DNA of 64,000 bases, taken from NCBI GenBank assembly GCA_932294295.1, contig OW028577.1, forward strand, positions 2,117,001 to 2,181,000. The letters are read 5' to 3'. Within the stretch, counting starts at the first letter, position 1. Each line of letters starts with the position of its first letter. The notes beneath the pieces were generated by a model. That model was not told where the DNA came from. It saw only the letters and a list, made by a program, of their open reading frames with translations, and did no database searches. The position numbers were made by a program, and so were the translations under genes. This document shows, piece after piece, positions 1-13,018 of the stretch. This stretch comes from Alitta virens (taxonomy: Eukaryota > Annelida > Polychaeta > Phyllodocida > Nereididae).

Positions 1-3000
1 CAGGCACACCACATGGTATGTTTTTTAGGCATTTTACACACAAAGAGCACAAGGCTCTATCCATTATCTCCAACAAAGAACAGCGAAACAAGAGATCACA
101 TTTAAGTAGATGCTTTCAAATGAGCGACTTGAATCATTCTCATGCCAAGCATATCTTCTGGAAAGTATTTCAAAGCAAAGAGCATCTGAGTTGGCATTGA
201 GACACTGATCCCTCACTAGACCTACTCTTTAAAGACCAAAGACATGGATAAATCAAGGCAAAACCACACAGTAGAAAATTCTACAGAAAGAAGAAAACTG
301 CATTACATACCTAACTGAAATAGATTAAGGTAGCTTGGACGTTAGACTACAATCAAATTTCACATCTTTAGGTTAACACGTCATTAAATATAATATCACT
401 CATAAGAAGTATTCTATAATCTGGGACAAGTGAAACACCCCTCCCATGGAGTAAAGATGTAACATGGTGTAGATTGAATGCCTCATCATCTCACTCCTGT
501 CATTCTCTGGTTATCGATCTTCAAGCCAGTCGCACTGACCAAACATAATGAACATGAAAAACTAGTCCTAAAGAAAATATAGAAATTTCTTACAATAATA
601 TAATTAAGTCTTTAAACCCGTACCACAACTACATAAATATTAAAATGTTGAAAATATTAATATGTATTAGATATTATTATTACGATTATGATATGGCAAA
701 TAAAGGATAACTGTCCATGTCAAAATATATTCTTCAGTAACAATGTTAACTTTGTAAAGCAAATTTAACCACAACTTGTCATTCACCATGTAATGTGGCA
801 AATTGTTGAAAGTTTATTTATTATTTTTGACTTGGATATTCATGCATTTATATTTGATTAATTAAAAGTATTGTTTTAATATTTTGTCTTTTTATATCTT
901 GTGTCTTTTTTACTTCTTTTCTAGATGTACCTGTTACTACGTAACTGAGTAATAAAACTTGCTACATCAACACTGCATCAATAAACAATGTTATGATAAC
1001 TAAATACAGTTCTCAATCTTATCTGTGTGTGGCTTTCTTGTGCATTTACACAGAGAAAACTGAATGTGAAAAATAACAGCCATTCTGGCAGTCATTGATT
1101 TTCTGCCTGTCTCTATTCTACATGCAATGAATCTTTCAAAGTATTATTTGTCTAAAAAGTTCAGGCCTGTGCTGATATTTGCACAAAAGGCTCAATGACA
1201 TGCTCTGAAGAGAATTTGCATCCTTTAATGCTTCAAAAAATGTTTAGTAAGTTTTCTCCTTGTGAAATATCCCGCTCAAATGACATTTTAACCGACTTTT
1301 TAAATAACACACTGTACAGACTATTTTCAACCAGCTCAAGAACTCTCCACTCTGTCGAGCCATAACCAGCCTGAGTTCATAAAATGACAAGTGGCAGAGA
1401 TATTGCCTAGTGACCACAGATTGAAGGCCAACTGTGTCAAGTGCTGCTGATCAACGAAGGTAAAAAGAAGCCTTATCTTTTCGACAATTTTCTTAACTAA
1501 AGATGGAAAATATTGGATCATGCAATAACGCATGAAAATAATGGACTAGTAGTTTTGCAGTACTCTCTTGTATTTCATGGGGCAACAAAAATTGCATCAA
1601 TTATGTGACATGTTGGTCTCTTCGAGTAGAGTGATGATTAAACTGCAATTCAATTATTGGCCAAATCATCCTTTTCTTTGGGAAGAATTTCATAAACGGC
1701 TTTCATAGAAGGCTTCATCTAACTTAGGAATTTCCCGTCAGTGTCACTTTCATAGTCATCTGTCAGAACAGTCTGGCTAGGTCATGAAAATAACAATCTG
1801 AGACCCTGGCATGGCAGGGAGTAGGCGTTCTTGAATCTCAGAGAAGTAATCTGGACAATTTGCAGGATGAGCATGATCAGACACTATTATGGAGATGTCA
1901 GTCGTCTGACTGGTTCGTCCGGTGTGCCAAACTAAAGTTATTATTTCCTTTTTGTATTTCTATGATTTTCAAGAAATCTTCTTACTCTCCACCCCAGGAA
2001 CTTATGAAGCTTTCAATCTTGGCAAAACTATATATAGTGTATTCTACCGTGTAATTGTTGTTATTCTGTCATATGCAATAATTTTTCACTTGCAAGTCAC
2101 AAGTTTCCTTTACAAGTTATGATAAAGTTATTCCGATCTATTCTATTCTACTTTTGTACTCAAATTCTATTCATTCATTCAGCACAAGCCCAAGTAATAA
2201 TCACATGCATGCTTCACTCATGTAAGCAAGACTATGTTGTCATCCAAAATTACCTAGAAAAATTTATTGTTTATTACACAAGATTACTTGGAATTACATG
2301 CTATAATCTAGGTTTTTACAAACTTCAAATAATATTTATTCAATTAACTAACTAATTTTCTTTTTATACTTAAAAAATCACGTCTATTAAAGTAAAACAT
2401 GAGTGATTTTATCTAAGAATATTTTGTGTGTTTCATGATTTGAAAAAAGCAATTATCCAGGGTTGCATAAACCAATATGGAACCCATCCACATTTATTTA
2501 CTTGGTACTTATACTTGTCCCAGCAGAGGTTTTCATCCAGATTATCACATAAATTGCATTTCTCGCATTTCTTGCCTCTACTGTTCCGAGCTTAGTTTAT
2601 ATGACCACCTGTAAGAGGATGACATAATGATGAGATGATAAGACTTGGAGTCCAACTCATGTTACACATTTTGCCCATTATGTACATGAACCATGCCCTG
2701 CTCATCTAACACTGACAAGCAACAAGGAGTAATGAGTCTGGAGCAAACACAAATGCTCCAAGTGGCCTTATCTGTTGTTGTCCCAATCTGTCTCTGATAA
2801 CAGCATGCACAATCAGATTTCCTCAGCAATTATTGTTGTGTTCTGTGCTGTCATGGGTGATTTGGAGATGGTGAAACTGTGTACCTTCTATGAATGGCTA
2901 GTCACAGAAATCACATTTTTTGGAATATCTCAAAGACCTTTGGAAGAAAACCCTTTCCTTGATATATATGTGGCATTAACTATTAAAGCATACATATATA

Positions 3001-4851
3001 TATATATATATCTTTAATCATACTCTTCAGGGAAGGTATACTTTTAAAGGTGCACAAAAATTAAAAAAATCATTGACAAGGTCACAATAAAATGAAAATT
3101 TACCTACTGCTTTGTCATGGTCATTCTTGCTTCCAATTAAGTCCCATAATATCATAACTATTAATGAAGTCATTTGTAATAGCAAAATCAATTCCTTGTT
3201 TGGGCAATAATATATATGCTCAGTGGTATTTCACCAATAATGTAGTCTAATGGTGAGATAACATCGTAATTTTCTAAATTCATTGTAACAAATGACCAAC
3301 ATGCACATAAACTACAATGCGGCCAGGCCAAAAAATGCACTATTGGTTTTATATAACAAATGGTGGATTTAACCATTGAGTGTCGACCAAGAAGCAGTTT
3401 TACTTGCCTCACTGCCCTCAGCTAGTAATATTAGGTTCAGCTACACCTCGTTGAATATCACCAGTTTTGGCTGTGAATTGCAAATATTATAGTACATGTA
3501 TTGCAGTTGTATATTTGGTCCCGTAACTAGTGTTCTTTATGAGATCAGTTGATGGACATTATCCCTTTGATGTCTGCCTAATGTACTGACCACTGGATGT
3601 CCACTTTTTGTCCATTTCATGTTGGTCAGGGTGTGGTCAGTGATGGATGCTTTTCCTGCATCTGCTCATTTATGCTACCCCTGGACAACTGATTACAAGG
3701 GATGTTGGGTAATCTGGTGTGCAGATCTAGACAATTGATATCTGTGTTCAAATAACAATTGCCAATAACACCATTATACAAGTTCTGCTGTTTCAATAGT
3801 GAGATGATATTCATAGAGAAGCAAAACACAATGAGGAATCTAGTAGAGTCAAATAACGGACTATCCTAATAGCAAGGTTGTATAATATTGAGGCATTCTT
3901 AATGCAGTTTACACTGGACAATTGATTACTACTGCCCCCACACCCCCGCTATTCTACTCAAATCTTATTCTTGTTGGACAAGACCTTCAAAATTTGGTGA
4001 TTGTTGCTCAAGATAATGATATATGTTATTTTCCTTGGAAGACAAAAATTGTCATAAATTAAGGTCCACCATACCCTATGTAACTATGACAACAGCAGCC
4101 TCAGCTTTAATGGTCAGTGGTCTCGTGACCCAGGATTATTGTAGATTTGAGCAAAATGCCATATCACCCATGTACACAGGGTACCCTCGGAGTTTTTCTT
4201 CAAAAGTCATGATCAGCGTCGTCGATTCACGTTTTTCTGCTGCTTTGTTACATAAGATTAATTTTAAAAGCCTTTAATCGGGCGTCGCTCTTCATGACGT
4301 TGGCCATGAAGTCCGAGAACATGCTTCTCTGCCTTCTCCAATTCGTATCTTGCTTAATACCTGGGTTATTTTCGATCTGAATTCACATAAGAAAAACTGA
4401 ACATGTTTTCGGCTGTAAAAATCTTCTTGGCTAGTATGCTCTTGGCATTATCATATTAGCATCATTTGAAAGATAGCAAGTTGCCTTACAGGGCTGCACT
4501 TTCAAAATCTATCTATCTATTTCGTAATTGTTACTAATACAAAAACCATTGCCACTGCTCTTACGATCACTTGTTCCCAAATTACCCATTCATCTATTTC
4601 CCTTTAGAATGCCTGAAATTCTATCATGACTTAGTGGCCAATCAGCTATTTTCTCCACTTACCACCCACTCACTCACTCAAGGCACTTAAGATTCACTTT
4701 GAAATACATTTACAATCAATTGTGCAAGAGATCATTATCATAAAACGAGGAAGACAAATTTGGTTAATCAATTACTTTCGCTCTCTTCTATTAAGGCTAA
4801 AATAGAGGAGTCTTAAAGCTTGTGTACAAATTAATAAATGCAACTCAACAA

Positions 4852-5125
4852 CTGGTGGCCAGATGGTTAATTAGGCATCAATTTGCTAATGCACTGACTT
4901 TGCTGAAGTCCGGGGTTCAAAATCCAGTCTAGGTGCTCCCATGAGCTATGCCTCAGCTGGATATGGGTCGTTTCAAATGTTTAATTGGTGGTGCCTTGTA
5001 CTTGGTGTCTATGCTGGGACACCAAAGAGACCCATCCCATGGTATGAATGTGTAACATGATGTTGCCTTCAAGACTTGTCATCTCATCAATACATCTGCC
5101 TCTGGAAGCTGGTCAGATAAGTTGA
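4852..5125 (+). repeat. tRNA-derived SINE, family 2 (within unit A1)
   Basis: The head resembles a tRNA with an A-box-like TGGCCAGATGG and a B-box-like GGTTCAAAATCC. The body shares blocks such as 'gtgccttgtacttggtgtc', 'acccatcccatgg' and 'acatctgcctctgg' with copies at 28,990-29,242 (reverse), 35,650-35,818 (reverse) and 62,954-63,130. It has an exact partner at 48,847-49,121, so it was inserted before the unit was duplicated. Confidence 0.65.
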
Positions 5126-5164
5126 CTAAAAACTGACATTCCATTTTGACTTATATGGGAGTAT

Positions 5165-5273
5165 GGTCTACTCGTCCGCCAGACTACTCATCCGCTACCA
5201 ACTCATCCGCTATTGTAACGGCGGGCGAGTTGGTCAGAGGACCAGTCACCTGGCGGACCAGTTGATTAGACCC
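5165..5273. repeat. Short GC-rich foldback element in unit A1
   Basis: The left arm GGTCTACTCGTCCGCCAG pairs with the right arm ending CTGGCGGACCAGTTGATTAGACC in inverted orientation. The interior repeats 'ctcatccgct'. The stretch is much richer in G, C and CpG than its surroundings. The same element sits at 49,160-49,268, so it predates the duplication. It is probably a MITE or foldback; no protein is encoded. Confidence 0.5.
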
Positions 5274-5774
5274 CCTTATATGTAAGTTGACTAAGCTTCA
5301 GCTCAGTAGCATTCAGACAATATACAATATGACAGTACAAAATAACAACCAACTATCATATTACACAACATTTGTTCATTCTCACACCAGAATTGTGATT
5401 TATGATCTTCAAGGTGACCCCATTTGTCATCCTCAGGGATATGGAACACACTGATAAAGATGATCAGTCAAAATATTATATCAGAATGAGGGGAAAACTG
5501 AGGTTTTGAGACTTTTATGTCCATTAGTGATGCTACTGCCTTGGAGCAGCCTCGCTGTTGTCAATTTTGTTTATGCCATAGATGAATTGGAGATGAATGG
5601 TTTGTCACTTTCGTGTGCAGTTCCAAACAATATTTTGCATGCATTGCCACATTTTTATTTAATCATTTTTCTTTCATTACTTTACTTTGTAAATGTGGGA
5701 TGAGATATGTTTCATAATGTTGGTTTGGGCAATTATCTTTCTATTTATTTTTTATTCATTTTCCCCATAATTGG

Positions 5775-5777
5775 TAA
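5775..5777. other. Empty insertion site of the FEN1-like transposon
   Basis: The sequence here reads ccataattgg-TAA-tggcatagac without interruption. In the second copy of the unit the same flanks are separated by the 6,180-bp element at 49,782-55,961, with TAA present on both sides. This copy therefore preserves the pre-insertion state and fixes the element ends. Confidence 0.9.
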
Positions 5778-6520
5778 TGGCATAGACATCTTTGTCAGGC
5801 TGCAATAGGTGTTTTTATGACATGTTCTTCATTCACCGTTAGAATTTTGTGAGATTTTTCCTGAAAATTCTTCATTAAAAAACACTTCAGGTGTTAAATT
5901 TCTATAAGTTATCAATACGTTCCTCATTAAATTAAGTTTTACATGGTTAAAATTTTCCTCAAAGCAACAAAATTGTATTCAAAATATAAAGATTAGTTTG
6001 GCTCTAAAACCACTACAGGCAAGAATGAGCATAAACTCAATTCAATTGGCGAACAGACATTTCTTTGCTGCATCAACCATTCACAGCAGCACCATGTAAT
6101 GCTTTCACAATAATATTCTCTGTTCCCTACAGTCTATCATCCTGAGAAATACCCTTGACAGATGTGCTACATTTACTTAGAACATTAGTTTGTCCAGTGT
6201 CAATAATCCCAGACACAGTTTCTCAACAGAGTTTACTCTTGATCCTTGAGGAAGAGCCCCATGTTTGAAACTGACAAGTGCAGCTTAATATCAATGTAAG
6301 CTTCATCTAATGTTTTGTATTTCTCAAAGACCTAATGCTCACAAACTTTCACACGATGAACCCTGATACTAACAGCTGGGTTAGCTATAGTTTATATAGC
6401 TTCTTTCTGAGATTACTAGATTTGATTTGGCTCTGGGACCATGAAAAGTCATAGAGTCAAACCAGAATTGAACAGTCACACACAGGCCTGAATATTCCGA
6501 TCAATCTGTTAGCTTTAGTA

Positions 6521-6705
6521 GATAGACAGATAGACAGATAGATAGATAGATAGATAGACAGATAGATAAATAGATAGACAGATAGATAGACAGATAGACA
6601 GATAGATAGATAGACAATAGATAGATAGATGGATAGACAGATAGATAGATAGATAGATAGACAGATAGATAATAGATAGACAGATAGATAGATATTAGAT
6701 AGCCC
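6521..6705. repeat. GATA/GACA microsatellite
   Basis: An array of tetranucleotides GATA with interspersed GACA and a few GATG units. It lies at the same place in the unit as the array at 56,636-56,832, but the order and number of variant units differ, which shows fast independent change. It produces a meaningless Ile-Tyr-Leu-Ser frame on the reverse strand. Confidence 0.95.
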
Positions 6706-6902
6706 TCTAAGGCAACTTCTTTCTGCAAACTAGCCAGTATTATACAATTAGGCTAATACTGATAGATAGATCTGACTATTGTGGTCTGTTTGGTTTGACT
6801 GTATTTAGAACAGCTTAATGTTGCAGCAATATTGTTTTCTTACACACATCCTATTCTGTTCTTGTTTTAAGATACTTTGTCCTATAATCCTAATTTCCTC
6901 TA

Positions 6903-8285
6903 GCCACACCATATGGTATATTCTATAGGCATCTTACACACAAAGATCACGAGCCTCTATCCATTATCTCCAGCAAAGAACAGTGAAACAAGAGATCACA
7001 TTTTAGTAGATGCTTTCAAATGAGCGGCTTTAGTTGTTCTCACTCGAGAAAATATTCTGGAAAGTAATTCAAAGGAAAGAGCATTTGAGTTGGCACTGAG
7101 ATGCTAATCCCTCCCTAGACCTACTCTTTAAAGACCAAAGAGATAGATAAATCACACCACAATGCTGAATTGAATAAATGAGCTTGGAAAACTAAAAGAC
7201 ACTATGAAATCAATGAAAACAAAATCTAGTGGCCTTCCAGTGAAAATGTAATGGCCATGTGGTTTAGGCAAAAATTAGCTCTGCAGTTACTGGGTTTGAA
7301 ATAATGTCCAGAGCCTATACGTGAATCAAATTTGAGCATGGGCATTGCTTTTGTCATAGAATGTAACCTGTTTTAATGGACTAATGATGAACATGATGCT
7401 GACAGAAAACCTAGTCATCTTACTCATGTCTTCCTCAGGTGATATGTCGTTCACAGAGTAGCAATGACACTATAAAGTGAAGATCACAAAATAATTTTTA
7501 CAGCCACTCCTGAAGGGAATATGGAGATAAAAATGAAAGCAGTCACCCATGAGGAAATTAGATGCATAGCAAAACTTTAAAATTTCCATGAGCATGTCTA
7601 TTACATGAACGAATTTTTTTCTTTTCAGGTTGACTTTGCTCATGTTGCTCGGTCATGCCATTGTCTTTACACAAGACTCAATCGAACGTGAAATAACAGC
7701 CTTTCTGGCACTCATTGAATTCGCTCCTCTCTCCTTGTTTCACATGCAATGAATCTTAAAAGGAGTGTTATTTGTCTTGCGCTGATATTTGCACTAGGGG
7801 CTCATATAGTATCACAATCAAGGCAGAGATATGCTCAGCAACCATAGATTGAAGGCCAACTGTGTCAAGTGCTACCAATCTAGGCACAGTTTTTGTTCTG
7901 ACTATAGATGGAGAATATTCAACAACATGGGTATGTTGTTATGCAGCATATGCTTTCAGTCACAACACCATACAAAAATAATTTCAATTTTTCAATTGAA
8001 GTGATGAACATTTTCTAATGTGTTTAATGAATCAACAAAAGCTTTATTTTTTCAATAAACATGGCAAATTCAAAGTAAACATATCATAGCAAGATGCACC
8101 AGCAAAATTAAATTAATTAAACATGATTAATTTTAAAAAGCTTTGTGTAGGTCAAAAATTAGTGTGATGCTGACATAATGTTAATGGTCTTGAGAGCTAT
8201 TTCCTCCTCATCTTGTGCATGTTGTGGTGACTGCAATAGTATGGTTGTCGTACACAGCTTCATCTGACATTAGACTTTCCTGATT
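6903..8285 (+). repeat. Tandem unit, truncated copy B1
   Basis: Homology to unit A1 restarts at 'ccacaccatatggtat' just after a 'tttcctctag' tract. It runs alongside 56,951-58,545 at roughly 95 percent identity by eye. Similarity to that partner stops near 8,285, inside 'agactttcctgatt'. The rest of the unit is not found until about 42,100, so this copy was interrupted or rearranged by the 34-kb central block. A short frame at 7,632-7,751 after a 'ttttcttttcag' tract is shared with 57,663-57,781. Confidence 0.8.
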
Positions 8286-9230
8286 TTTGGCAATTTTTCC
8301 ATAAATGGTACCTAGCAGCACATAATGAACATAAATTTAAAGGTGCACTGTCTGTCAAATTTGCACATAAAAGTGATGATATAAATCAATACTGCCTTCT
8401 TGTTTCATGATATATTTTACCATTACATGCCCATTTTTGGACAACAATTTAGTTTTAATTTACAATAAATATAAATATTATTTTTTCATGCCATCAAAAA
8501 CTCAATATGTAAACAAACCCAGTGATGACATCCCAATACTAAACAATGGTGATGATGTCATTTCCATTGTGTTTCCAATGTTTTGGTCAGGATTTTCTCT
8601 GAATGTATGAATTTTTTTCTTGTTGTAATTAATGTCTGATAAAATCATTAGATCACACAAATTTAGTGTGCCTTGGTTTTTTAAAGGTTATTTATGAACA
8701 AAATCTACTACATGTTAAAGTGCAACTTTCTGGCTGATATAAACAGCTTTGGTAACCCAGTACCAGAACTATTTATTAACAAAACGGCAAAAAATTATCA
8801 TTGCAAAGATGGGGAACTTTAAGTTAGAAAGTTGGGCTTTGACCTTTTGGTAACATCTATATCTATTTTGTGCTTCTCCGTGAGATATATGTAAAATTAA
8901 GACCAAAAATCAAGTGGACGTTTAGTTTGGATGTATACTATAGTGTCCATGCTAAGGCAGGTGAATGATCCCAAGCATAGGGTAAATGTTCAGCACAGTT
9001 AAACAGTGCAACAATTTAAATAGAGTCTTTTCACTGAACAGCCCTGAATTCAGCAAGACACAAGTCTTTCCTCTCCTCTTATTACTCATTTTGCTTTTCA
9101 AACACAGTAGGTAATAATAACTGATTCCATAAATATAACGTTCTCAGAAAAATAACAAACATCAACTAAATGATAAGATGTCAAATATACATTAAAATGC
9201 ACTAAAAATACTGCTGCTAGGATGCAGATA
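8286..9230. other. Intergenic, no recognisable feature
   Basis: AT-rich sequence with only short chance frames. I see no repeat family, RNA gene or coding signal. Confidence 0.6.
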
Positions 9231-9605
9231 GGTAGCAGTCGGCGAGTCACCCGTGGAAGCCGTCGAGTCACCCGTACTACTCGTCGACTTACACCTAGTA
9301 CCCCTCAAAAAGCCGTCGGGTTTACTACGGGTAAAATTAGGCATGGATAACTTCCACGGGTGACCTGCTGGCTTCCACGGGTGACCCGCCGGCTTCCACG
9401 GGTGACCCGCCGGCTTCCACGGCTTTTTGGACACCGAGGAGTTTGCTACCGAGCCCATGTTTCCCGGCTTGGCCACGAGTCCCAGGTATCCACGGGTAGA
9501 CGTCGGGTTGGAGCCGGGAAGCGTGATACGTCACCGTTATGTAATACTACAGGTTCATTACGGGAAAACCGGCTATGTGAGACCGGTGCTTAAGAGCTGT
9601 AGTCT
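9231..9605. repeat. GC- and CpG-rich islet with about 20-bp tandem repeats
   Basis: Between 9,350 and 9,425 the unit 'ggcttccacgggtgacccgc' is repeated about four times. The motif 'gtcacccgtggaagccgtcg' at 9,245-9,270 is the same unit in reverse, so the block is partly self-complementary. CpG is frequent in an otherwise CpG-poor region. The block directly abuts the LINE fragment at 9,606. It could be part of an unknown element or a variant 5' segment of that LINE. The open frames across it on both strands come from the repeat. Confidence 0.6.
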
Positions 9606-11075
9606 CAATCGGCTGCCTACCACCCTTCTTAAGCAGTGACTCACACCCTTGCTAAAGACCATCAGCAAAATCGTCAAAAAAATTGATTCCTTGTCCACAG
9701 GCGTCGTTCCATCTCCCTTTAAGCGTGCCCAAGTCACACCACTAATCAAGAAGCCATCGCTTGATCCCACACAACTTTCAAACTATCGCCCAGTTTCCAA
9801 CTTGCTTTTTTTGTCCAAAGAACTGGAGAAGGTAGTGTGTTCTGGCTTGGTTAACTACCTCTCTGAGAATGGTCTCAGAGAGCCTCTTCAATCAGCTTAT
9901 CGCAAGCGACATAGCACTGATACGGCTCTCGTACGAATCCAGCATGACATCTTGGAGGCCATCAGTGGTCAAAGAGCCTGTTTAATGGTCCTATTGGACC
10001 TTTCCCCAGCATTTGACACTGTGGACCATACTGAATTGCTGCGGAATTTGGAAGAGCTTGGCGTGGTGGGCAGTGCATTAGAGTGGCTGGAGTCAGGTGG
10101 TGTGCATTGGATCAGCCTTTTCTGTTCCCCAGGTGATAAACTGTGGCTTGCCTCAAGGATCAGTCCTTGGGCAGATCCTTTTCATGTTGTACACTTCTTC
10201 TCTTGGTCAGCTTCTCCGTGAACATGACATGAAGCACCACCTTTACGCATTTGACTCGTCTGTTTATGTCATGTTCAAGCCTCAGGATCTTAACAGCACT
10301 ATAGAACATCTAGAGATGTGTGTTGCAGTTGTTCGCCGGTGGATGACTGGAAAGTCCCTAAAGATGAGTGACTCAAAGACAGAAGTCCTTTTGATATCAT
10401 CGAAGCAGATTGGCAAGAAGATAGACTGTCATAACGTGACCATTGGTGACAGTAATCTTGAACCCAGCGATGTAGCAAAGTTGTTGATGAATAAATATAT
10501 AGGCTGGATTCGCAAGCTGTCTAAGGAGTCCACTGAACAATTAATGCATGCACTGATAACTACGAAACTGGATTACTGCAATGCTCTTCTCTGTGGTCTT
10601 CCATCTTCCCTTATAAATTGCTTGCAAAGGTTTCAAAACATTGCAGCAAGGATTGTGACTCGTGCAGATCAACATGTCATATCACCCCAGTTCTACATGA
10701 CCTCAATTGGCTACCTTTGCAGCAGCGAATACAATTCAAGATCTTGCTGCTTGTTTTCAAGTGTAAAAATGACATGGCTCCTATGTACCTCATGGAACTT
10801 ATTAAACCCTACAAGGCCACCAGATTACTTAGATCTTCTTCACAACATCTGCTCAAGGTCCCTTTTACACGCCACAGTACTGACAAAGACAGAGCGTTTG
10901 GTACTGTTGGGCCACGCATGTGGAATGACCTACCACCTGATCTCAGAGCAAATCCCTCACTTGACGCTTTTAAATCCAAGCTGAAGACTCTTTTATTTAC
11001 ACAATATTTTGATTCCCTTTTTTTTTTCTTCCTAAAAATGAAACCTAATTTTGATCCTGATATTTTATAGATTTT
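9606..11075 (+). pseudogene. Reverse transcriptase of an L2/CR1-like LINE, 5'-truncated and frameshifted
   Basis: This is a decayed fragment of the reverse transcriptase that would copy the element's RNA at a nicked target. Typical family blocks appear in order: PTTLLKQ then a stop, VTPLIKKPSLDP, SNYRPVSNL, QSAYRKRHSTDTAL, LLDLSPAFDTVDH, GLPQGSVLGQILFMLYTSSL, RWMTGKSLKMSDSKTEVL, TTKLDYCNALLCGLPSS, the thumb-like LHDLNWLPLQQRIQFK and MWNDLPPDLR. At least two frame changes are needed, near 10,100-10,190 and near 10,640-10,680. The catalytic YADD box is altered to YAFDS near 10,245, so the enzyme is dead. The endonuclease and ORF1 are missing. It lies next to the GC-rich islet and carries its own 3' tail. 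Confidence 0.9.
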
Positions 11076-11182
11076 ATTGTTATTTATAATTTTAAAAAAC
11101 TTCACAATCTGTAAAGCGATTCAGAGCTGTTTTTTTTTATGTATGAACGCTTTATAAAATAAATTATTATTATTATTATAAA
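11076..11182 (+). repeat. 3' untranslated tail of the LINE, ending in ATT repeats
   Basis: After the last reverse-transcriptase codons comes an AT-rich 3' UTR with 'gtaaagcgattcagagctg' and 'gaacgctttataaaataaa', ending in five or six ATT repeats. A short 3' microsatellite tail instead of poly(A) is typical of CR1/L2 elements. Confidence 0.75.
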
Positions 11183-12277
11183 CACTTGAATACAGTATGA
11201 TGGCTACTGCCTCATTGAGACCAGTGTTTGTGCCTTGTATACTCCATTCTTTACTCAGAATTTTACAAATTATTGATCTATTGTATAAATATAAATTCTA
11301 CACATTTTCCTGAACAATTCAGTCTTTATTTGACGAAAATTGGACCAATATTAGAAGAGCAGCAGCATATGAATACCTATGCCATAGGGTAGGCATCCCC
11401 CTCCCTGCCTATGCTGCTGCTGCGGTGACCCATATATTCTCAAAACTCAGAGCGTTCGTTCGCTTAAATATACCTGGTCTTTCATAGAACATAATATGAT
11501 AGTTCTATACTTGATAAAGGCCTAGGCCCAGGTATAAACAAATGTCAGATCAGTTGCAAATAGGAATACAAGCTGAAGCTAATGTCAGCAAATAGGAATA
11601 CATGCTGAAGCTAATGTCAGTATCTGTGTGTCTGTGCTGTACTTCCATTTGGTTTTGTTCAGTTTCCTGAAAGATGCCAAAACCAGGCTGATATGTAACA
11701 AAGATTTTGCTATCTGGTACATTCAGAATAAAAGTTAAACTCAAGAAATATCTAGCATTTAGGTTATTGGCTATTGCTATTATAGTTAGTTTCTGAAATA
11801 TATCAACAAATTTTGTCATAGGGTATAATGTTTTTGCTTTACAAATATATAGTATTCATAAAATAGCAGTGATATCAGGTTTTGGAGAATATTGTTACCA
11901 AATTTCATAAAATTATCCGTTACCTGTTATCTCAAGTAATAACCTTGTTATGGAAATTTAAAAAAAGGAAACAGTATATTGCCAAATAAGATCAGAAAAT
12001 CTCAAGATGAAGCCCCCAAAGTTTCCAAGCAGCCATACAATTGTATTACACATAGATCAGGCAATGTTTGTTTCACTGCTCTTGACTGTGCTGTTGCCTA
12101 GCAATGTTTTGCAATGTTGATCACGTCTGCCATCTTGTACTGCTCTGATTACAAGTAGTTTGTCTGGATTGGAAATCTTTCAAGGACTAAAAAAGAAAAC
12201 AGAAAAGGAAAGTTGCCTGGCATAATACTTTGGCTGCTAACAGACAGGTTATAAAGACAAGAAAGAAAAGAATGAAA
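11183..12277. other. Intergenic with two small self-repeats
   Basis: A possible hairpin at 11,358-11,425 has arms GCAGCAGCATA and TATGCTGCTGC. At 11,551-11,617 a 32-bp sequence starting 'caaataggaatac' is repeated in tandem with one change. I see no gene. Confidence 0.5.
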
Positions 12278-12552
12278 GACAGATAGACAGATAGTTAGAT
12301 AGATAGATAAATAGATAGATAGGTAGATAGATAAATAGATAGATGGATATATAGATAGATGGATAGCTAGATGGATATATAGATTGATAGATAGGTAGAA
12401 AGATAGATAGATGGATGGATGGATCGATAGATCAATAGATAGATATATAAATAGATACATAGATACATAGATAGATACATAGATAGATGGATAGATGGAT
12501 AGATAGATAGATCGATAAATCGATAGTTAGTTAGGTAGTTAGGTAGACAGAC

Positions 12553-12587
<35 letters not shown>

Positions 12588-12588
12588 A
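12278..12588. repeat. GATA microsatellite, about 310 bp
   Basis: A long imperfect GATA array with GACA, GATG, GATC and TTAG variants, ending in about eight perfect GATA units. The reverse-strand Ile-Tyr-Leu-Ser frames are a product of the repeat. Confidence 0.95.
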
Positions 12589-13018
12589 CACACTACCAAG
12601 TAACCAGATAATATATTGCCATAAGCATTATAGAATTTTAAGTCAGAAGGATGGTATCAGAGGTGCAGAAAATTAGATTGATCCCAGAAATCTCTTGTGG
12701 TCAAGAATTCATCTTTCATGGGCAGTGACCATCCACATGGGCACTGACCAGACATACCCCCTTGACCACTACTGACCATTCATCATCATCACTCATATCA
12801 GTGTAAACACCAACTGACCAAAAGATTTCCCAATTGTATCCTATAAGTATACTTGGTAGGATACTACATTAGAATCTCAAAATCAACAGATTCAATTTTA
12901 CTATGCATGGATTTTTTTTATTTATTAATATATTTCCACTGGGTTATACATATTCTCCTAGGAGTTTTTCATAGGCCCAGTATAAAAACATGTAAAACAA
13001 GTAAAAAGAAAATGCATG

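Larger units (their letters stand above)
1..6902 (+). repeat. Tandem unit, copy A1
   Basis: This is the first of at least five copies of a low-copy unit. Its start at position 1 is nearly identical to 43,997 onward and clearly related to 6,903, 56,951 and 62,625. The match to 43,997-49,778 holds for about 5.77 kb with only scattered single-base changes and small indels. No open frame longer than about 85 codons is conserved between units, so I see no protein gene. The unit contains a SINE (4,852-5,125), a foldback (5,165-5,273), a TA run near 2,995-3,012 and a GATA/GACA array (6,521-6,705). It could be a noncoding gene array or simply a duplicated intergenic block. Confidence 0.85.

Noticed and set aside
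9340..9430. Regular 20-bp repeats that could suggest a CRISPR array.
   Set aside because: The units are adjacent without unique spacers, and the window is animal DNA with no cas genes.
12149..12591. Long Ile-Tyr-Leu-Ser frames on the reverse strand, also at 6,501-6,728 and 56,574-56,858.
   Set aside because: Translations of GATA/GACA microsatellites.
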